64,000 bases of DNA, taken from NCBI GenBank assembly GCA_963792855.1, contig CAWBXZ010000006.1, forward strand, positions 248,001 through 312,000, given 5' to 3'. Below are positions 19,901 to 28,007 of the stretch, one piece after another. Every line of letters starts with the position of its first letter. Positions within the stretch are counted from its first letter, which is position 1. The DNA is from SG8-40 sp963792855 (GTDB lineage Bacteria > Pseudomonadota > Gammaproteobacteria > Burkholderiales > Eutrophovitaceae). Under the pieces are notes generated by a model that was not told where the DNA came from, ran no database searches, and worked only from the letters and a program-made list of their open reading frames with translations. Both the position numbers and the translations under genes were made by a program.

Positions 19901-21020
19901 CTATCTATTGGCGACTCGCGTCGCTCCCAGTTCTCCAAGAAATCCGCGGATTGCCTGGGCCATGGCCCACGTGGCCTCCGAATCGGCCCCGCAGCAAATC
20001 AAGTGTCCTGCGTTCGAGTCAATTGACACGACACTGGATTTCTCGATTGCGCTGCTGGCGGTCGCGGTCAGTGACGGTTCAAAGAACTGATCGTAGGGGC
20101 TGACTATAAACATCGTTCTGGCCTTAATCGATCTGAGCGCGGCGATTGCATCGCCATTGAACCCGGGTGTGCTATTGAGTGCGCCGCCAATGATCGCACG
20201 CGACTGGTAAAGCAGGTCGCGCGCGTCCTGTACGCCAAGGTAATAGCCCCACCAGGCGTTCCACCATTGGTTATAAGCCTCGGGTGAAGTGATGTTTTGA
20301 CTCCACCATTCACGACTGTAGAAATAGGGAACAAAAGCTTGCAAGCCGTTGGCGCCACACTGCTCGGAGATGTTGACGTACGCACCATCATTCCATTCCT
20401 CACAGGATTGAATGATCGACTGAAGATGACTGAGATAATGAAAACCTTGAGGGCCCCATAGACCCGGTCCCGGAAATGGGGACGATGCCGTCCATGAAAT
20501 CCGGATACTTCACCGCGAACTGGACAGACTTCTGTGCGCCCATGGAAATTCCGCCAACCGCCATTACATGCGGAATGCCCAGCGTCTTCGTCACCAGCTT
20601 GTGCTCGGCGGTGATCATGTCTCTCGTGGTGAAGGCGGGAAACTTCATGTTCAAACCGCTGTTGGTTGGGCTGGTGCTGTGTTTAAAGCTGTTCTGTGAA
20701 TTTCCGAAGGTATCCGGGACGATGATGTAGTACTTGTCAGGGTCGAACGCCTTGCCGGCGCCAATCAGGTGGTCGAATAGATGGTGATTGGCCCCGAATC
20801 CATGAAGAAGCAGAACCGCATTGCTCTTCGCGGTGTTCAGTCTTCCGTAAGTCACGTATGACATGTGCACGTTTCTCACGACAGCGCCTGATTCGAGCTG
20901 GATGTCACCAATATTGACTATCTTGTGCGGCGCAAGGTCGGGGCCGTGTGCCCACACCAGACCGGCTTCCAGCATAAGAAGACTTATCATGGCAATCAGC
21001 ATGTTGCGGATCGTTTGCAT
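19901..21020 (-). pseudogene. secreted homoserine-acetyltransferase-like alpha/beta hydrolase, frameshifted
   Basis: The N-terminal part (21020 down to about 20460) has a signal peptide (MLIAMISLLMLEAGLVWAHG), AVLLLHGFGANHHLFDHLIG and the nucleophile elbow GGISMGA, typical of the homoserine O-acetyltransferase/MetX-like fold. The C-terminal part continues in the next frame (GPQGFHYLSHLQSIIQSCEEW, then FIVSPYDQFFEP with the catalytic Asp and NAGHLICCG with the His) to 19901. One extra base near 20461, inside GGTCTATGGGG, separates them; removing it restores a protein of about 372 residues. A strong TGGAGG ribosome site precedes the ATG. The role is unknown; the signal peptide argues against methionine synthesis. 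Confidence 0.75.
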
Positions 21021-21424
21021 GAGTGTTTTCCTCCACTAAGTAAAATTCGGAATCTGAAGCACTGCCAACTTTCAGTGGCTGTCCAATGCGGCGATGTCAC
21101 GAAGACAGCGCTGCTGGGCAGAATCCTGGAACCATGGGCGCAACAAATCCGTAACGGATTCCGAATGAGTGCTTCACTGGGAGACAAGATATTGTTATTA
21201 GGGGCAATTAAAGGCCGCACGAACTGGAGGTGTTTGGCTGCCTTGATTCCACGCCGTCAGTGGAAGGGAATTGCGGAGGGTCTGGCGAGCAAGGGAGGGG
21301 CGGCGTGACCAACCTGCCTCGCGTCTGCGTGTGTCAGCAAATGAGGGCGGACCCGTTCATAATCTTAAACAACATGCTTTGATCAAGGATGTCCCTGGGA
21401 ACCTCCGGTCTGGGCAAAGAAGTT
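21021..21424. other. intergenic, no gene recognised
   Basis: About 400 bases between the secreted hydrolase start and the boxB stop. Composition is low in GC (near 47% in one hand-counted line). Short open frames on both strands show no recognisable protein character. It must contain the promoter of the minus-strand hydrolase. It may also mark the junction between the low-GC block and the box locus. Confidence 0.5.
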
Positions 21425-22834
21425 TTAATTCAGGCGCACGTATTCGTAGTCAACCGGCAGCTTGTTGATGCCGCGATCCGGTGGCGCGATCCATCCGGCC
21501 ATTTTCCCCGGTTCCACCACGCGCTGCATCAGGCTATGGACGAAAGTCCTGTCGCTCTCGCCCGGGAGCCAATCCGCAATGCGCTGATCGTATTCTTCCT
21601 GACCGATCAGGTTTCCGTCCGGATCGACCGGAAACCCTGCCCAGCTTCCGATCGAACGGTGAAAGCGGTTGCTCGGAGGTTGTAGGGCCGTTTCGTAGCC
21701 GGCGCGCCCGATCTGCATGTTCCAGCGCTTCAATCCGATTTCGCAGTCCTTGATGTAGGACTCGCGCATGACCTCGTTCATTGCATTGCGCAGACTGACG
21801 GTTTGCGTGCCGTCGGGTGTCTGCAGATCGAAGGTCGCGTCCCGGCACACATGGTCTTCGTACCTGGTTTCGTCCGGCCGGCCCTTGATGCCGCTTGCGA
21901 AAGACGAGGCGGCATTCGATGAAGCCTCCGAGCCGAACAGATCGAGTGACGAGGTAAACCAGAAATTCAGGTAGCGCTGGATGGTCTCCAGATCGATTGC
22001 GCCGTGCGCGCGGATCTTTTCCGGGTCCTCGGTATTCAGTTCCTTCATGACTTCAAGGGTTCGTTTGATCACCCGTCCGACCCCGGTCTCACCGACGAAC
22101 ATGTGATGCGCTTCTTCGGTGAGCATGAAACGACAGGTGCGCGCCAGCGGATCGAAGCCCGACTCGGCCAGGCTCTTGAGCTGGAACTTGCCGTCGCGGT
22201 CGGTGAAATAGGTGAACATGAAAAACGACAACCAGTCGCTGATCGGTTCGTTGAAGGTGCCGAGTATGCGCGGATTATCGGCATCACCCGAGTGTCGTGC
22301 CAGCAACTGCTCGGCTTCCTCGCGTCCGTCGCGCCCGAAATAGCCGTGCAGCAGATACACCATCGCCCACAGATGGCGGCCCTCTTCGACGTTTACCTGG
22401 AACAGGTTGCGCAGGTCATACAACGACGGGCAGGTCAGGCCAAGCAGATGCTGCTGCTCCACTGAGGCCGGCTCGGTATCACCCTGGGTGACGATGATGC
22501 GCCGGAATGCCGAGCGCAACTCGCCCGGCACCTGCTGCCAGGCAGGTTCTCCGTAATGGTCGCCAAATCCGATGGTGCGATCGGCAACCGGGTCGGCAAG
22601 GAAAATTCCCCAGCGATAGTCCGGCATCTTGACGTAGCCGTAGCTCGCCCAGCCCTGCGAATCGACACCGACCGCCGTGCGCAGATAAACGTCATTGGCG
22701 GCGAAGTTGTTCGGCCCCTGTTCCTGCCACCAATGAAGAAAACGCGGTTGCCAGTGTTCCAGTGCCCGTTGCAGCTTGCGATCGGTTGCCAGATCGACGT
22801 TGTTGGGGATTTTCTCGCTGTAGTTAATGCTCAT
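21425..22834 (-). CDS. boxB: benzoyl-CoA 2,3-epoxidase, oxygenase subunit BoxB
   Basis: A cytosolic class I di-iron oxygenase that epoxidises benzoyl-CoA, the first ring-attacking step of the aerobic CoA-dependent benzoate pathway. The 469-residue protein begins MSINYSEKIPNN, as in known BoxB proteins. Di-iron ligand patterns are visible as EEGRH at residues 150-154 and EEAHH at 240-244, with CoA-binding surroundings conserved. GGAG lies 7 bases upstream of the ATG at 22834; a longer frame to 22906 is rejected. It follows boxC by 88 bases, co-directional. BoxB needs electrons from BoxA in characterised systems, but no boxA is present in this window. No terminator was seen after the stop. Confidence 0.95.
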   Translation of the reverse strand: MSINYSEKIPNNVDLATDRKLQRALEHWQPRFLHWWQEQGPNNFAANDVYLRTAVGVDSQGWASYGYVKMPDYRWGIFLADPVADRTIGFGDHYGEPAWQQVPGELRSAFRRIIVTQGDTEPASVEQQHLLGLTCPSLYDLRNLFQVNVEEGRHLWAMVYLLHGYFGRDGREEAEQLLARHSGDADNPRILGTFNEPISDWLSFFMFTYFTDRDGKFQLKSLAESGFDPLARTCRFMLTEEAHHMFVGETGVGRVIKRTLEVMKELNTEDPEKIRAHGAIDLETIQRYLNFWFTSSLDLFGSEASSNAASSFASGIKGRPDETRYEDHVCRDATFDLQTPDGTQTVSLRNAMNEVMRESYIKDCEIGLKRWNMQIGRAGYETALQPPSNRFHRSIGSWAGFPVDPDGNLIGQEEYDQRIADWLPGESDRTFVHSLMQRVVEPGKMAGWIAPPDRGINKLPVDYEYVRLN

Positions 22835-22922
22835 GCTCAACTCCATGACGCCCTGGAAAATCGGCGTCCCCGTTAACTCGGTGCTGCAGTGAAACGACTG
22901 CAGCATAAAAGAAGCGCCGGAT

Positions 22923-24629
22923 CTAGACGCGTTCGCGGCTGAAATCGGGTTTGCTGCCGCCGCCGAATACCTTCAGCGCGCCCTGCTCTCCAACCGCGTT
23001 TGGCCGGCTGAATATCCAGTTCTGCCACGCGGACAGCCGGCCGAAAATGCGTGTTTCCATCGTCTCGGCCCCGGTGAAGCGCAAATTGGCCTCCATGCCG
23101 GTCAATGCGTCCGGCGAAAGACTGGCCCTCTCCTCCAGCGCAATACGGACTTCGTCCTCCCAGTCCAGTTCGTCCGGCGTGAAGGTCACCAGGCCCAACC
23201 CTGCGGCCTCGGCTGCCCTGAACGGTATGCCCAGCTGGTTGAACACTTTTTCGATCGGCGCCCCATCTGCGCAAAAGCGGGTCTGCAATCGTGTCAGGTG
23301 ATTCGCCATCGGGAATGCGCCGAAGTTCATCATCGATGTTGCGATCACCGGCGCAGCACTCTCGTCATCCGGCATTGCCAGCATGTAACTGCGGTCCGCC
23401 GCGAGCGCCAGTTCCAGCAGGGTTCCGGCAAAGCAGGATCCTTCGTCGATCAGCGCGAACAGCGAACGCGAGGACATATCCAGGCGCGACAGCGTCCGGC
23501 GCAACATGCCGATGGTTTCCTTGACCAGCCAGTCGCTTCGGCGGCGCATCAGTATCGCATCGACCTTCAGCACGGCGTCTACTTCGCCACGAGTCCTGAG
23601 CACCCAGATGCCGATTTCCGGTTCGTTGGTGCGTAGCATCAGGATGGCGTCGTCGAGCTCGCGCACCATCGCCAGCGGCCACCAGTCAGCACCGGCGGCA
23701 TGGATTGCCTCGACGTCTTCGGGTTGCGCCTGTTGCGGAGCGCTGATCGTAATGCTGGCTGTGCGCGTCGTCCGGTCGATCGCGACATCAACATGACGGT
23801 AATGCAGGCCGGCTTCGTCGACGGCGCGTGCCAGCGGTGTGAGTTCGATGCCCCGGGCGTTGTCCGGCCGTGTGCTGTCGGCAATGAGCCCCGCAGTACA
23901 CGCTTGAAGCGCTTCGCCGAATCCCTGTGGCTTTGCCGTATGGTCGACCAGTTTCCACTCGAGCGCGCGGTCGGCACGTACGCCTTCGGATGTTGAACAG
24001 AATACGTCTGCCAGGTCGCGGCGTACTTTGCGTTTGTCGACGACGCGCGTCAGCCCGCCGGTACCCGGCAATACTGCGAGCAACGGGACTTCAGGAAGGC
24101 TGACGGTGGACGAGCGGTCATCGATCATCAGGATTTCGTCGCAAGCGAGCGCCAGCTCATATCCGCCGCCGGCAACCGTGCCGTTGACGGCCGCGAGAAA
24201 GCGCAGCCCGTCGTGGCGGCTCGAGTCTTCCATCCCGTTGCGGGTTTCATTGGTGAATTTGCAGAAATTGACTTTCCACGCGTGGCTGGACAACCCGAGC
24301 ATGTAGATGTTCGCGCCCGAGCAGAACATGCGTTCCTTGGCCGAGGTGATGACCACGCACTTGACCTGCGGATGTTCGAAGCGGATGCGATTCAGCGCAT
24401 CGTATAGCTCTATGTCAACGCCCAGATCGTAGGAGTTGAGCTTGAGCTTGTAGCCGGGGCGCAGGCCCTTGTCTTCACTCACATCCATACTCAGCGTTGC
24501 CACCGGCCCTTCGATACTCAGGCGCCAGTGCGCATAGCGCTCAGGGCAAGTGTCGTAAATGATTGGCGAGGAAGTTTTGAAGTCGCCGTCCGCGCCGGTG
24601 TGATTGCCGGTCAATGCGTCTGTGTTCAT
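22923..24629 (-). CDS. boxC: benzoyl-CoA-dihydrodiol lyase BoxC (2,3-epoxybenzoyl-CoA ring hydrolase)
   Basis: A crotonase-superfamily enzyme that hydrolytically opens the BoxB epoxide to 3,4-dehydroadipyl-CoA semialdehyde and formate. The 568-residue length is typical of BoxC. The crotonase oxyanion motifs are evident (CSGANIYMLG near residue 105 and AVNGTVAGGGYELALACDE near 155), and the C-terminal half carries a second crotonase-like domain. An open frame extends 118 codons upstream over boxR, but family similarity starts at the ATG at 24629 (MNTDALTG). The start overlaps the boxR stop by four bases (ATGA), so boxR and boxC are translationally coupled. Confidence 0.95.
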   Translation of the reverse strand: MNTDALTGNHTGADGDFKTSSPIIYDTCPERYAHWRLSIEGPVATLSMDVSEDKGLRPGYKLKLNSYDLGVDIELYDALNRIRFEHPQVKCVVITSAKERMFCSGANIYMLGLSSHAWKVNFCKFTNETRNGMEDSSRHDGLRFLAAVNGTVAGGGYELALACDEILMIDDRSSTVSLPEVPLLAVLPGTGGLTRVVDKRKVRRDLADVFCSTSEGVRADRALEWKLVDHTAKPQGFGEALQACTAGLIADSTRPDNARGIELTPLARAVDEAGLHYRHVDVAIDRTTRTASITISAPQQAQPEDVEAIHAAGADWWPLAMVRELDDAILMLRTNEPEIGIWVLRTRGEVDAVLKVDAILMRRRSDWLVKETIGMLRRTLSRLDMSSRSLFALIDEGSCFAGTLLELALAADRSYMLAMPDDESAAPVIATSMMNFGAFPMANHLTRLQTRFCADGAPIEKVFNQLGIPFRAAEAAGLGLVTFTPDELDWEDEVRIALEERASLSPDALTGMEANLRFTGAETMETRIFGRLSAWQNWIFSRPNAVGEQGALKVFGGGSKPDFSRERV

Positions 24630-25579
24630 GTCGATGTTCCGGTTCGTGTTTTGGCCGCTGCCAGGGGCAGGGCTTGTTTCAGTGCCGAGAGGCTTTGACG
24701 CACGCTCTTGCCGCCGGTGTCCACCGTCGCGTCCGCTTGCCGGTACAGGTCGACGCGGCTGTCGAGTATGCGCCGCAGGTCGTCCATTGCCCTTGTGCTG
24801 CCTGCCATGGGTCGTGTGTCGCCCTGGGCGATGACGCGTTCCATATGTTCCTCCGGTCGTGCCTTCAGCCACACGGTGTAACAAGTCGACAACAGCACGT
24901 CGTAGGTTGCCGGGTCCGATACGATGCTGCCGCCGGTAGCGATCACGCAGGCACCCGCGCGATCCAGCAATTGCTCCAGGCAACGCCGTTCATAGCGGCG
25001 GTAGCCCTGCTGGCCGAACAGCAGAAATATTTCCGACAAACTCGTGCCGGCCTCCCGTTCAATTTCGCGATCGAGTTCGACGAAGGGCCGCTTGAGGGAT
25101 TGAGCCAGTTTTTCTCCGAGCGTCGTCTTGCCGGCACCGCGAAGGCCGATGAGCGCAATTCGTTTGCTGCGCGCTTGCGGATCGTTGCGAAAATCGCCGA
25201 GCAGCAGCTTTCTGGCGTGCGCGAGGTGCTGCGGTGTCATGCTGCGCAGCAGCTGCTGGGCGAGAGCGAGCTCAGGAGACTCATCGTTTGTGTCGTGCAA
25301 TAGCGCCTCTGGCGGCAAGCCGAGCGCGTTGCCGACATCACGCAACAGAAGTACGGAAACGTTGCCGCGGCCGGACTCCAGCAGCGCCAGATAGCGCTCC
25401 GATACCCCCGATTGTTCCGCCAGGGTCTTGCGCGTGAGGTTTCTGCGCGCCCGCGCGGCCCGCACCCGCTCGCCGATGGCAAGGAGGAATCGCGCATCGC
25501 TCGCCGAAATCGCTGCGTGCCCGGACGCATCGCCTTGCGGCCCACTGCGCTCTATTGTTTTGTGTGCTCTGGCACCCAC
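24626..25579 (-). CDS. boxR: BoxR-type repressor (XRE helix-turn-helix fused to shikimate-kinase-like domain)
   Basis: A cytosolic transcriptional regulator of the benzoate box genes. Residues about 28-90 form an XRE/Cro helix-turn-helix (VRAARARRNLTRKTLAEQSG, then VSERYLALLESGRGN). Residues about 140-310 form a shikimate-kinase-like effector domain with the P-loop GLRGAGKTT and LIVATGGS-like sequence (CVIATGGSIV). In the BzdR/BoxR family this domain senses benzoyl-CoA and relieves repression. GTG start at 25579; the frame stays open upstream without ATG, GTG or TTG. As first gene of boxRCB it is very likely autoregulated through the palindrome at 25631-25686. Confidence 0.93.
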   Translation of the reverse strand: MGARAHKTIERSGPQGDASGHAAISASDARFLLAIGERVRAARARRNLTRKTLAEQSGVSERYLALLESGRGNVSVLLLRDVGNALGLPPEALLHDTNDESPELALAQQLLRSMTPQHLAHARKLLLGDFRNDPQARSKRIALIGLRGAGKTTLGEKLAQSLKRPFVELDREIEREAGTSLSEIFLLFGQQGYRRYERRCLEQLLDRAGACVIATGGSIVSDPATYDVLLSTCYTVWLKARPEEHMERVIAQGDTRPMAGSTRAMDDLRRILDSRVDLYRQADATVDTGGKSVRQSLSALKQALPLAAAKTRTGTST

Positions 25580-25630
25580 TTCGTCAAAGCTCGCTTTCAG
25601 GTCAGCGTCGTGAATCGCTGTCGTTGCGAT

Positions 25631-25686
25631 GGATGATGCATTATATTACTGGAAACAGAGAAACTAGGCACTATAATGCATCATCC
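25631..25686. promoter_or_regulatory. divergent box promoter/operator: 15-bp perfect inverted repeat
   Basis: GGATGATGCATTATA (25631-25645) is the exact reverse complement of TATAATGCATCATCC (25672-25686), with a 26-base spacer. Each arm contains a consensus -10 hexamer TATAAT, one per strand (25640-25645 minus, 25672-25677 plus), followed by TGCA. Both the boxRCB and flavodoxin/ligase/transporter operons would start here, and one dimeric repressor pair could cover both -10 boxes. TGCA is reported in operators of the BzdR/BoxR family. The -35 regions are poor, as expected for a regulated promoter. Confidence 0.8.
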
Positions 25687-25781
25687 GCGTAGGCATACTG
25701 GCACAGCATCCGCTAGGAACCGGAAGGCGTCTCCGCCGCTTTACGGGCAACCGGCGATCTGCAACAGGCAATAACCTGTCG

Positions 25782-26291
25782 ATGTCATTTCAACTGAACA
25801 TTCTTGTCGGCACCATGACCGGAATCGCGCAACTTGTTGCGCAGGAAATCGAGCTGCGTCTTGATGGCGAGGGCATGGTGGTGCATACCCTGGAGATGGA
25901 CGAACTTGACCCGGGCGTGTTCGATCGCAACGGTATTTTTCTGATTTGCACCTCTACCTATGGTCAGGGAGACGTGCCGGACAATGCAAAAGACTTGTAC
26001 GATGCGCTTTGCACCCAGCGCCCCGATCTGTCGCATGTGCGCTACGGGGTATTCGCACTGGGAGACCGTACCTATGGCGAAACCTTTTGCTTCGGCGGCA
26101 AACGGTTCGATGAAATCCTTGGTCAACTCGGGGCGCAGCGCATCGGCGAAGTCTTCCTGCACGACGCCAGTGCCGGAATACTGCCGGAAGATGAAGCAGC
26201 CGAATGGGTCGAGGGGTGGATCGCGCTGTGCAACCAGCCGTCCGGCAGCGATGCGGCGGCAAAAGTCCATCCAAACGCGGCGCAAGGCTGA
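25782..26291 (+). CDS. flavodoxin (MioC/FldA-like)
   Basis: A 169-residue FMN-binding flavodoxin-fold protein. The phosphate-binding loop near the N-terminus is VGTMTGIAQLVA, a variant of the T/S-x-T-G motif. TSTYGQGDVPDNAKDLYD (residues about 58-75) and FALGDRTYGETFCFGGKRFDE (about 90-110) are the isoalloxazine loops. No iron-sulfur or NADPH domain is present. It is the first gene on the plus side of the shared box promoter and precedes the benzoate-CoA ligase by 69 bases, so it should be induced with the pathway. It may carry electrons to BoxB in place of, or together with, an unlinked BoxA; this is inference. Confidence 0.85.
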   Translation: MSFQLNILVGTMTGIAQLVAQEIELRLDGEGMVVHTLEMDELDPGVFDRNGIFLICTSTYGQGDVPDNAKDLYDALCTQRPDLSHVRYGVFALGDRTYGETFCFGGKRFDEILGQLGAQRIGEVFLHDASAGILPEDEAAEWVEGWIALCNQPSGSDAAAKVHPNAAQG

Positions 26292-26360
26292 CTGTAGCCG
26301 TTAGACTATCGGCCGAAGTGGCAAGGAGCCACCGTCTGCCCGAATCATGGAGGAGCGTGC

Positions 26361-28007
26361 GTGCCCGCACTCAGCAAGGCGGATCATTCGATCAGTCCGC
26401 CAGTCGTATCCGTGCCGCGTAGCTACAACGCGGCTCACGACCTGATCGAACGCAATCTCGCAGCAGGACTGGGAGGCAAGATCGCCTACATTGACGATAA
26501 CGATTCGTATCGTTATGAAGATCTTGCGCAACGCGTCAACCGGGCAGCCAATGTCTTGACATCCCTCGGGATTGGCATGGAAACACGCGTCATGCTGTGC
26601 CTGTTCGACAGCATCGATTTTCCGGCGGCATTTCTTGGAGCCATCAAGGCCGGCGTTGTCCCGATTGCCGCGAACACGCTGCTCACCACCGACGACTACC
26701 GTTTCATGCTCGAGGACAGCCGCGCCCGTGCGCTGATCGTGTCGGCCGGGTTGTTGCCAAAGTTCGAACCGATTCTCGCCGGCTTGCCGTTCCTTGAACA
26801 TGTCATCGTGTCCGGGCACGATCCGCTGCCGGAAACGAGTGCGCCTGGCCGCTCGCACTGGCAAAGCCTGATCGCCGACGCTGCTGCCGAATTCGATCCG
26901 GCACCGACGACTTGTGACGACGTCTGTTTCTGGCTTTATTCATCCGGCTCGACCGGCAAGCCCAAGGGCACCGTTCACCTGCACTCGAGCCTGATCCAGA
27001 CGGCCGAACTGTATGCCAAGCCGGTGCTTGGCATTTGCCGGGACGATGTCGTGTTTTCCGCCGCCAAACTTTTTTTCGCTTACGGCCTGGGCAATGCGCT
27101 GACGTTTCCGTTGTCGGTCGGCGCGACGACGGTCTTGATGGCGGAGCGCCCGACGCCTGAAGCCGTGTTTCGCATACTGCGCAAGCACCGGCCAACGATT
27201 TTCTATGGGGTGCCGACGCTGATTGGTGCCATGCTTGCCAGTCCCGGTCTGCTTTCGCGCGAGCAGGCGGGTTTGCGGGTGTCCGTGTCTGCCGGCGAGG
27301 CCTTGCCCGCGGAGCTTGGCCGCCGCTGGCGTGAACATTTCGGCAGCGACATCCTGGACGGTATCGGCTCTACCGAAATGTTGCATATATTCATGTCTAA
27401 CCGGCCGGGCGCGGTGCGCTACGGTACAACCGGGAAACCGGTGCCGGGTTACGAAGTACGTCTGGTTGACGAGGACGGCAATGCAGTCGCGCCGGGCGAA
27501 CTGGGTGAACTGCAGATCAAGGGACCGACGAGCGCTACCCATTACTGGAATCAGCGCGCCAGGTCGCAGGCGACCTTCGTTGGTGAATGGACGCGTGCCG
27601 GTGACAAGTACAGCGTGGACGCCGACGGTTACTTCATCTACGGAGGGCGCTCCGACGACATGCTCAAGGTCAGCGGCATGTACGTCTCGCCGTTCGAGGT
27701 CGAAGCGGCATTGATGACACATGCCGACGTGCTCGAAGCCGCCGTCGTGGGCGATTTCGATGCCGGCAATCTCGTCAAGCCACGCGCCTTCGTGGTGACA
27801 AAACCCGGCGTTACCGCATCGGAACAACTGGCCGACGCACTGAAACTGCACGTCAAGGACCAGCTGGCGCCTTTCAAGTATCCTCGCTGGGTCGAGTTTG
27901 TCGAAACGCTGCCGAAAACGGCAACCGGAAAGATTCAGCGGTTCAAACTGCGCACGCGCGCGATGCCAGGCACCAGCCACCAAAACCAGGGGAGAAACAC
28001 CGTATGA
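26361..28007 (+). CDS. benzoate-CoA ligase (aryl-CoA synthetase)
   Basis: An ATP-dependent adenylate-forming enzyme of 548 residues that activates benzoate to benzoyl-CoA, the inducer and the substrate of BoxB. The AMP-binding P-loop YSSGSTGKPKGTVH lies near residue 195, FFAYGLGNALTFPL near 238, GIGSTEMLHIFMSNRPG near 335, and the C-terminal lid ends with the catalytic lysine in LPKTATGKIQRFKLR. These features are those of benzoate-CoA ligases; 4-hydroxybenzoate cannot be excluded as substrate. The GTG start at 26361 is chosen because GGAGG lies 7-8 bases upstream. Its stop overlaps the livK-like start (ATGA). Confidence 0.92.
   Translation: MPALSKADHSISPPVVSVPRSYNAAHDLIERNLAAGLGGKIAYIDDNDSYRYEDLAQRVNRAANVLTSLGIGMETRVMLCLFDSIDFPAAFLGAIKAGVVPIAANTLLTTDDYRFMLEDSRARALIVSAGLLPKFEPILAGLPFLEHVIVSGHDPLPETSAPGRSHWQSLIADAAAEFDPAPTTCDDVCFWLYSSGSTGKPKGTVHLHSSLIQTAELYAKPVLGICRDDVVFSAAKLFFAYGLGNALTFPLSVGATTVLMAERPTPEAVFRILRKHRPTIFYGVPTLIGAMLASPGLLSREQAGLRVSVSAGEALPAELGRRWREHFGSDILDGIGSTEMLHIFMSNRPGAVRYGTTGKPVPGYEVRLVDEDGNAVAPGELGELQIKGPTSATHYWNQRARSQATFVGEWTRAGDKYSVDADGYFIYGGRSDDMLKVSGMYVSPFEVEAALMTHADVLEAAVVGDFDAGNLVKPRAFVVTKPGVTASEQLADALKLHVKDQLAPFKYPRWVEFVETLPKTATGKIQRFKLRTRAMPGTSHQNQGRNTV

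Noticed and set aside
24630..24983. 118-codon N-terminal extension of boxC
   Set aside because: It overlaps boxR antisense-free coding on the same strand and is unlike any BoxC; the ATGA overlap at 24626-24629 fits the shorter form.
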